10,397 nt of DNA from Candidatus Cloacimonadota bacterium (lineage in GTDB: Bacteria > Cloacimonadota > Cloacimonadia > Cloacimonadales > Cloacimonadaceae): the NCBI GenBank assembly GCA_027318525.1, contig DAHVPA010000053.1:1-10397 (forward strand), in the 5' to 3' direction. The position numbers and the translations under genes are program-made. Positions 1 through 9,300 of the stretch are shown here, one piece after another. The notes under the pieces were generated by a model. The model was given only the letters and a program-made list of their open reading frames with translations, ran no database searches and was not told where the DNA came from. How positions within the stretch are numbered: position 1 is the stretch's first letter; each line of letters starts with the position of its first letter.

Positions 1-342
1 GGCAATGTCGCCGCCGGCGTTGGTGAAGTTATCCACCTGGACCCAGGTGGTGCCGTCATAGACTTCCACAGCAAGCTGTTCCAGGGTAGCCGATGTGTTG
101 GTGTCGAGCATGACATCATAAATAAGGTTGAGGTCAGTGACAGCAGCAGCATCGATTTCCCAGCTGGTCAGGGTATGGCTGTAGGAAGAAGCAATCGGGC
201 TGTAGTAGAATCTGGCAGCAGGCACGGGATTGCCGGCAGCGCTGGAAACGGTCCAGTTATTGGCACCGGCAGTCCAGATCTGAGTGGCAAATGAGCCTGA
301 TGTCCAGTCTTCATTGTAGGGAAGTGTATATGGAGCGGGTCT
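1..342 (-). other. Choice-of-anchor J domain, N-terminal part, cut by the window end
   Basis: Residues 3352-3465 open with YTLPYNEDWTSGSFATQIW and continue with NNWTVSSAAGNPVPAARFYY, LTSWEIDAAAVTDLNLIYDV and LAVEVYDGTTWVQVDNF. This is the opening half of the jelly roll; the closing DD(I/V) strand would follow outside. Its presence shows the protein continues well beyond the window. Confidence 0.7.
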
Positions 343-3300
343 GTCGATTGTAACCTGATACAGGTTGGATACAGAGTTTCCGCCGGCATATACAGCTTCC
401 ACATAATAATCATAGTCACCATTGGGCAGATCCAGATCCTGATAGGTCATGGAAGTGAGCAAGGTGGGATTGATCTGAACGTCATTGCGATAGACATTGT
501 AACCGGACAACAGACGTGTAGGTGCAGGAGTCTTGAAGGTGGGATCAGTTACAGGTTCAATGACGTCTGTCGAATTATTCAATGTAACCACTGGAATTGA
601 GAGCAGATGAGTATTCACATCACCACGGGCGATGGATTCCTCGATATAGCCCTGGATATTCCAGTTACGATTTGAAGTGCTGATAGTCCATGCTCCGCTA
701 TTAAGGCTGTAAAGAGCACCCTTGCCAATGACTCCCGGACCTGCATCTGCAGGCATCGGATAAGCCTGGATTGTTGTAACTACGTTGAAGCCGATCCAGA
801 TCGCCTCATTTCCTGTAATCGATACTGGAGTGCTCAGGGTTACTTCGTTCCAAGCATTTTGAGTATAGCTAGCCATAGGTTCGTCAACAACCATGGTGGT
901 GGGTGCAACCAGGGTGTCACTGCCGGTCCAGACGCGGACGCGGTATGTGGAGCCTGAATAGTTCGTTGCATAGAATTTGACCTTGGTCAGGTCGTATCCG
1001 GCGTACCTGGCAATATCAGTTGAAGAGAATTTGGATGCAACATCAACTGTATAGGCAGGATTATCGTTAAATCCATAGGAAGATGACAAGGTGCCATTAT
1101 CCCAGTGGATGTAAGGCGGTGTGGCAAGACCGTTGTTTGTATTCCAGGTCAGGGTGACATCATTATAATCGGCTACTGTGCCTGTCAGGTTGACAGGAGT
1201 TCCGATAATTTCACCGATAGCTGTTGCTACCAACGGAATCTCGTGTATGGTCCTGCTTACGTCGTCCACGACTTTAAGGGTTGTTGTTTTGGTTCCCGTA
1301 GTCAGAGGAGATACACTCACATTAAAGCTATAAGGAGTGTTGTAAGTCACTGCTGCCGGTAAACCGGTTGCTGCAACTGTGAAGTCTGCTGCATCTCCGC
1401 CTTCCACATAGATGCTGGTCACGTTAAATGAGACAGCACCGTTATTGGAGATTTCAAATGCCTGGGAGTCAGTGGAATAAATCTCCACATTACCATAATG
1501 CATCGAATCAGGAGTTGCTGCAAACAAGGGGCTGTTGGGCAGAGCTCTTACACTGAAGTTATCCAGATCAAGATACCAGTCGCCGGCACCGAAAGTACCT
1601 TCGAACTTAAGCGTGATTCTGTCTCCGGAAACAATACCGGAACCTGCCAGATCAAGCTGCATCCTGTTCCAAGCTGTTGTGGGTGTATGGTTGGTGTTGT
1701 TCACAGTGGCAACCTGGGTATATGTCTGACCATAATCTTTGGAGACATATACATTAAGAGCATCGCCAGCGGACAGGACTGTGGCTGTGGCGGGATAACT
1801 GGTATAATCCACAAACCTGTAATCGACTTCCATGAGGGTTACTGCACCGACAGGACCCATCTGCGGCAGGATGAAGGTATTCTTTTCATTTGCCGTATCA
1901 AGGTTGGTATAAGCACCATAGCTCGGGTTGCCGTGGGTGGAGCTGATATACCAGTAACCTGTCGTAGTAATGTTTGTTGGCATGGTTGTGCTGGTGCCGA
2001 AGTCCTGTGCATAAGGCAGCGGCAGAGACGGATCAGCCATGGTGGTGAAATTCCACATCGGGCTTGTTGCTGTCTGATCCAGATCGTTCTTAGCCACTAC
2101 TTTCCAGTAATAGACTGTGTTATAAGTCAGCGCAGGCAGGTCGTAAGCATCAATCGGACTGGTCTGGTTGCTTGCAACTTTGACTGAGCTGTCCATGGTC
2201 GAAACCAGGGTGGAATCTGTTGAGAAGTATACATCAACCTTGGTAACAGTACCTTCGTAACTCCAGTTCAGATTGACAATCGGAGACTGGCTGACAGCAG
2301 CCATCGCCGGGGTGGGATTAAATACTGTTTCGGGATAAGCTGCCAGCAGTTTAACCTGCACGTCATCCACAAAGAAGTCATTGTCAACGTTGCTGACGGT
2401 TGATTCTCCGTAGAAGGCGATGTATTTGATACCGCTGATTCCGGTTAAAGGAATGGTTGCAGAAGTTCCGGTCCAGGGAATGTCATTATAGACATAAGGT
2501 GAGCCGGTGTTGTTCCATTCCCTAACGACATTGGCGGGTGTCCAGCTGGTGCCGTCTCCAACCAGGACGATGAACCTGTCATCTGTTCCGGTCTGGTTAT
2601 CGGGAGGTGCATTGTTAGTGTAGTCAGTCAATCCCACGTTGAATTTAAGGATATAATTACCTTCAGCCGGGATATTGATCTGAGGCGTCATCATCCAGTA
2701 TTTCCAGGTTGTTCCATAGATATTGGTTTTAGCTGCTTTATCGGTAGGTGTTGTGATGTTCAACCAATCATCCTGTAACCATCCGGAGGTGGTGGTGGTA
2801 AGGGTGGAGGGATTCTCCAGCAGTCCGTTGTACCTGGTCCATCCAGCGGGCGGGAAGGTGCCCTCGAAGTCCTGGGTGTAAGGAGGATTAATCGGCGCCA
2901 TGGGTGTTACCACAGAAGCAGGAGTGGAAGCCAGACCTGAGGAATAGACTTCATAACTGCCGCTTACCACATAGCTCCAGGCTTTGTAGTAATACGTAGT
3001 CAGTTCAGTCAGTCCGAGATGGCTGGCAAGACCACTGGCGGGTCCGATATAGATAACGGTGCCGCCGCCTGTTATGGGACTACCCACTATATAATCTGCA
3101 TTGGTGGCAGGGATGCCGAATGTGCTGTTGGCAGCCGTAGCTACCAGTATATCGTTGCCGTTAGCATTCGCTGTCGCAGCCAGATTTACCTGATTGTAGG
3201 AAAATGCAGTGGCTGTAAACGAATTGGGGTTGAGAGGAGCTGCCGGCAATGTTTCCATGCTGCCGCTCAAAGGAGTGGTCAACAGGAAGTGCGGTCCATA

Positions 3301-6300
3301 CAGCGCATTCATGTTATTTGCGAAGATGGTGAAGTAATAGAGTGAATCGGAAACAAGTCCGGTGGAATTGAATTCCCCGGCAGTATAGTTGCCGACCACG
3401 ACACCTGTTGTCCCCAAAAGATTTCCGGCTGCATATCTTGTATTATCAACCGGCATATCCGTAAGCGGGACCACATGTCTGACAACGAGGTAATGTGATG
3501 CATCGCTAACGGTAAAGGTACCGCTGATAGAAGTAGAGCCGGGTACCAATGCAAGGTTGGTGGGTTGAGCAGTCGGGGTCGGAGGATCAGATATCATTGT
3601 GAAGGTGCCTTCGTCTGCACCGATATCGGGAGTGGTGGCATTACGGGCTTCTCCGTCGATATCATAAGCAACCGTTGCTATGGGAATAGCATTGCCTTCC
3701 ACAAAAGTGGGCACTGCAGGATTGATGTGAACATCAATCACACGGGCAGAATTGCCGACAAACGGGACATCTTCGCTCTGTGAGTTTTGTTCTTTGGTTG
3801 CCATCATGGTCTTGTATTCGGCAATCGTCGCCTTGGTATTGGTTCCATCATAATAGATCGGATGGTTGGCGTCGGGTGAGCCTGAATACCAGATGTTCTT
3901 ATCAGTGGTGGCAGAGACGTTGGTAAGGGTGGTTGAACTCTTGCGGAATGCCATTGCCCTACCAGTAGTCGTTGTGCTCTTGTTCACGAAGATGTTGTTT
4001 CTAAGGTCAACCGTGGTACCGCCGGCATGATAGAAAGCCGCAGTATTGAAAGCGGCGGGACCGGTGGCATTGAGGTAAACCGTGTTGTTCCACAGGTTAA
4101 TGGCATTGGATGAGGAGGTATAAATACCTGCCACAGATGCTGTGGTGGATGTTCCGTTGGGAGACTTCAGGTCATAGATGAAGTTATTGTAGGCATTGAC
4201 CGTGGTAGTCGTGGTTCCCGCGATATACAATCCGTATAGAGATGATGTGCTGCTTCCGGTATAGGTGATATCATATATCTTATTCTTATATATATTCTGG
4301 GTTGTCCCATAATATGAATAGAAAGTATAGATAGTTGATGCACCGGATATACCGTGGATCTGGTTGTTATACACATTCTTTACACCGGCAGAGGTGCTGT
4401 AATAAGAATACAGACCATAGATGGTGCCAGCGCCATGCGTAACGTTATAGATCTGGTTGTTATACACATTCATCAGCAATCCATAATAAGCATAGAGCAA
4501 ATACATGGATCCGGTAGCTGTGCTTGTTATGTCATGCAATGTGTTATCATAGATATTGCTGCTCACCAAAGAGGAGTTAGCTCCGATGTAATAACCGTAA
4601 GTTGAGCTGCTGCCACTTCTGGTGATGTTATAGATGTTGTTGTTATAAATCTCACTCGGCGCGCTGGCTGTCATATTCAAGCCATAGAAGGTGGAGGCGT
4701 TGGAGATGTTATAAACATTATTGTTATAGATATAGTTGGTTGTCTTGGCAACACCCTGGGTCAGATAAATGCCGTTGAAATAGGCGGATGTGCCTGTCAG
4801 GGTGATGTCGTGTATGGTATTGTTGTAGATGGAAGTGGATGTATTGGCTGTCAGATAAATACCATTGGTGTCATTACCCGAACTCGTCTGAGCTGCAGCC
4901 AGTGTAATATCATTGTCATGAATTACAGAGGTGTTGCCGCCGCCGGTGGTTGAGTAAATACCATATTCATAAGCAGCAATTGCTCCACCCTGCATCACGA
5001 TATCCTGATTATAAATCTGGATATTGGTCTGGTAGTTGAAGTTCACACCCTGCACGCCGCCGATGATAGAACCATCGGTCACAGCGCCGATTTCGTTGCC
5101 GTCGTCATAAGCGCCGGTGGTGGCGGAACCATTCAGGTAGTAACCATAGTAGCAATTGAGCAGATCATTGTCGTAGTATTTGTTAAATGAGTTTGCTCCA
5201 TCCACAGTGGTTACAGACAGTGAGTTATGATACACACCACGGGTTTTGGCAAGACCTGAAAGCGTAATGTTGCAGTTCTTGATGGTGTTGTTCTTGGCAC
5301 CGTCGCTGGCTCCGTTGTTATACAGATAAATACCGAATTCCACTTTGTTGGAATCGGCTGCATTGGCAGGATTATCCTTGATGTCAAAGCCATCGAGGGT
5401 TACATAATTGCTGCCCTTCAATTGCAGAATGGCATCAAATTGATTGGCGTTTGTTCCGGTAACCGGCATAATCACGGGTTTGGCTCTGGTGCCGCTGGCA
5501 CCGACAAACGTAATCTGAGTTGTTTCCGTGCCATTATAAGTGATGGCGGGAATAGCTTCGGTATAGGTGGCTTCTGAAACCGTAATGATTGCTCCGCCAT
5601 TTTCCACGCCGTAAGCATTCAGATAGTTTACAGCTGCGGTCCAGGTCTGGAAGTTGGTGCCGCCGGTGGGGATAGCCGGATTAATCGTCCAGGCTCCCGA
5701 GATAGCCGGTGGCTGGGTTGTGAGTTTCCAGATCGGGCAATCGGAAAGATTGGGATTGCCATTTGAGTTCCAAGGCACAACCATCCAATAATAATCGGTG
5801 TTGTAAGCCATTTCGAATCCGGGATATACGCTATATGAGACAGTCGGGGGATAGACTTCGGCGTAAGCTGAATAGCTGTCAACCAAAGTGGTATCATTCA
5901 CTGTGCCGACATATAACAGGTAAACCTCAGGTTCGCCGCCTTCGGTGGGTGCGCTCCATTGCAGTGTAGCTGTTTTGGGATTAACATCAATTACACGGTC
6001 TGGAGGTGCAACCATGACCACGGGTCCGGGAGGAGCGGTTGACACAAAGATCTGGGGTCCGCGAACGTTATCCAGATATACAGTGCCTGCTACGCCGTTG
6101 GGCAAAGCTTCAAATGCTATTCTCGGGGTGGTGCCAGCCAGGCTGCCCAAAGGAATTGAGTATTTGGCATACTCAGTCGTAAGGGTAAACGGTGAGCCGA
6201 TGGCTGTCCATGTGGCGGTTGTATCAGCATTGGAATTTGATTTGATTTGGATCTGCATGTTGGCAACAGATGATTTTGCCATAAAGATAAGGGAATCACC

Positions 6301-9300
6301 TGATGTAATTACCAACGGGGCTGTGGCAAGTTTGCTGCCAAGTGAACCTGTTGCCAGGGTAACCTGGGCAGCTTTGGTGCCTTCATAGGCATTGGTGGTG
6401 GCTTGGGTCCAGTAGGGAACTCCCCATTTGATCCAGCGGGAGGGCAGGAAGCTGGCTTCAAAGTCTTGTGCCAGCCAGCCTGCATCAAAGATTACCATAT
6501 CATCAATCGTTACATTGTTGTTGGCAATACTTTCGTCTGCAGGAAGCTGGAAGCCGAAATCAAAGCTGGTTCCATAATCGCGGGCATTGGGGACTACATA
6601 CTGGTAACTGACCGGTGCTGTTGCCAATGTGTTGATCGGTCCTACGAAAACGGAGTCAATTATTGAACCGTTTACCAGGAAGCGCACATAAGAACCGGTT
6701 GTGTTGTAACCATAGTTGGTAACTGTGGCGCCAAAGGTCAGGGTATCGCCTCTGAACTTATAGGTAAGAGGTGATACTGTCATATTGCTCAGACCATACT
6801 CATTGACGGGTTGCTGGATGATGTTGATATCATCGATGGCAAAACCTTCATAAGCATTACCTGAGGAATCGGTATTGTAATAGAATCTGAACTTGATGGT
6901 GCTGTAAGGAACATTTAATGTATCAACCAGAGAACTCAACGGAATCAGGGAGACTGAGTTGATCCAGTTATTGGTATGTCCTGTATAGCTGGAACTCGTG
7001 CCGCCCCACTTGGGACCGTCAATATCTCCGTTGGTTGTATCCTGGTTGTACCAGTTCATACTGTTGGTTGTATTAAAGGTTCCGCCGGTGCCTTTCAGGG
7101 AGTCAACCCTGAGCCAGTTGTCACCCAAATTAGTGGAATATTCCACGATCATGTTGTCGTAGGTGGCTTCTGATTCAAAGGCTTGCCAGAAGCTGAGTCC
7201 AACCCCGGATGTTCCGCTGAGGGTGAAGTTGGGTGTATAGGCCCACATATCCAGGTTGTCCGCTCCTACATCCCCGGTCAGGTTAACGGTTACCAAAGCA
7301 TTGGTTCCGCCGTGCGGAGCTGTCAGGAATGACGGTTTCGCAAGAGCGCCTACCACCCAGTTATTGGCATCTACGCTGGTGAGGGTCATTTCACTCCAGC
7401 TCGTTTCAAAGTTCTGGGCATAAGGCAACGCAACAGGAGCAACGCCTATACCGGTAAGGCTATCGGTGTAGGTGTGGGTGGTGCGGCTCACATTATCCGT
7501 GATGGATAGAGAAGCTGTCTTGGCTCCGCCGGTGGTGGGTGTAAACCGAACCTTGAATGTGGCATATTCGCCATAGCTCAAGGTGGGTAACGGGCTGGGC
7601 ACGTCAACCAGGCTGAAATCCGTATCGCCGCTCAGGGAGATATCGGTGAGCGTCAGGTCAACTGCGCCGTCGTTTCTGATTTGGAATTGTTTATCTACCG
7701 CGCGGGTCAGGTCGACTGAACCAAAGTTCCAGGCAGTGGGTGTCAGGACATAGACCTGGGCTGCAGTCGCTTCGCTGACATCGAAGTTGTCCAATTGCAG
7801 GTAATAGCTGTAGCCGTTGTAATGATTGACTATCTTGATCATGATTTCGTCACCGGCTTCGGCATCCAATCCCCACAACGGGATTCTCTTTCTTGCCCAT
7901 TCGGTGGAAACGACATGATTGGTTATATCGATTTGGGCGTATTGGGTATAGGTGTCGCCGTGGTCGGTGCTAACCAGGATTTCAACCGTGTCATCGACTG
8001 TTATATTATAAGGTGTGGGGACAGAGGGGCTGGTTACGAGCTTGTAATCAAATGACAGAGCTGTGTAAGAGCCGATGGGTCCCAGTTGTGGCAGAACTAT
8101 GTAGCCTTCCGTTTCTGCTGAGGTTGTGGATTTATATGCTCCGGGAGCAGGATTTCCGTAATAGGAGGTGGAAGACAGTGTAAAGTTCTTGTCCCATCCC
8201 ACCGGCCAGGTCGTGGTAGCAAAAGCTTCCGACCAAGGCAACGCGATGCTGGGATCTGCCATTGTGTTGAAATACAGAAGTCCGCTGGCTGCCGTATTTG
8301 CCAGATCATCCTTACAGACCACCTGCCAGAAATAGCGGGTGTTGTAAGCAAGAACAGGCAGATTATAGGAAGTGAGCGGGTCAGTCTGGTCTGTGGCAAC
8401 CCGGACTGAGCTGTCCAGAGTGGCGACCAGAGTGGAGTCTGTTCCAAAATAGACATCTACCTTGGTCAGGGGTCCTACATTGCTCCAGCTCAGATTAACA
8501 ATCGGGCTCTGATTCACTGCCGCCAGGGCGGGAACAAAGCTCTCAGGTGTCTGAGGTGTGGTGGGTGTGGGACGCACTGAAATATCGTCTATGGAGATAT
8601 ACCAGGGACCGCTATTCATGTATCCCTTGATACCCAGAACATAGTCTCCGGTGGTGGCAGGTGTGAAAACACCGCTAAACAATTGGTAGTCACCATTGAC
8701 TAAACCTGTGGTGGGAACGATGATATTGGTCATGGCTGCGTTGGTAAAGTCATTGCCGTACGCAACCCTGATATCGGAATCGGTGGAAGTTGCGCCATCC
8801 TGGCGGGCATACATCTTGAAGGTGTATTCAATTCCGCCTTGGAAGGTGAAGGGGCGCATCAGCCACTGCTCATCGCTGTAATGCAGGAAAGCATTCCAGG
8901 TTCCGCTGTGGGGTGTTCTGTTATAGGTGGTCGCTGTCGAGTTGGCAGTCCAGTTATAACTGCCGGATATAGAGACCTGAGCATAAGGAGCAGCAATCGT
9001 AGCCTGATCGGTAAAGCCGGTTTCAAATCCTTCCACAAAAGGATAAGTACTCACCGGTGTCGCCCAGGTGGTGGCATTGGAAGTAAGTCCCGTGGCGGAA
9101 TATACTTCATAGCTGCCGCTGGTCAGATAGCTCCAGGCTTTATAGTAATAAGCTGTTGCCGGTGTCAGTCCGGTATGGTTGGTCAAGCCGGAGGCAGGAC
9201 CGAAATACAGGACTGTGCCGCCGCCAGTGACGGGATCACCGATAGTATAGTTGGCAACAGAGGACGGAGTTCCGAACGTGCTGCTGCTGTTCCAGGCTAC

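Larger units (their letters stand above)
1213..3663 (-). repeat. Duplicated multi-domain cassette, copy B
   Basis: This is the second copy of the cassette, from DIDGEARN and PDIGADEGTF to the closing AIG of the ASH domain. It is preceded by a full beta-helix, as copy A is by the visible end of one. Similarity stops sharply after the ASH domain: a J domain and CARDB follow copy A, a WDNG-type sandwich follows copy B. Confidence 0.85.

Noticed and set aside
1498..2187. 229-codon open frame on the plus strand
   Set aside because: Same antisense register effect; it overlaps the second J domain and ASH domain of copy B, and the product resembles no protein family.
3979..4827. CRISPR-like array or non-coding tandem repeat
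   Set aside because: The periodicity is in the protein (27-33 residues), spacing varies in multiples of three, the DNA copies are imperfect and the frame stays open through it.
3601..5703. Polysaccharide lyase or glycoside hydrolase activity of beta-helix B
   Set aside because: Many parallel beta-helices are lyases, but I could not find the clustered Asp, Lys and Arg set of pectate lyases or the catalytic aspartates of GH28, so no enzymatic call is made.
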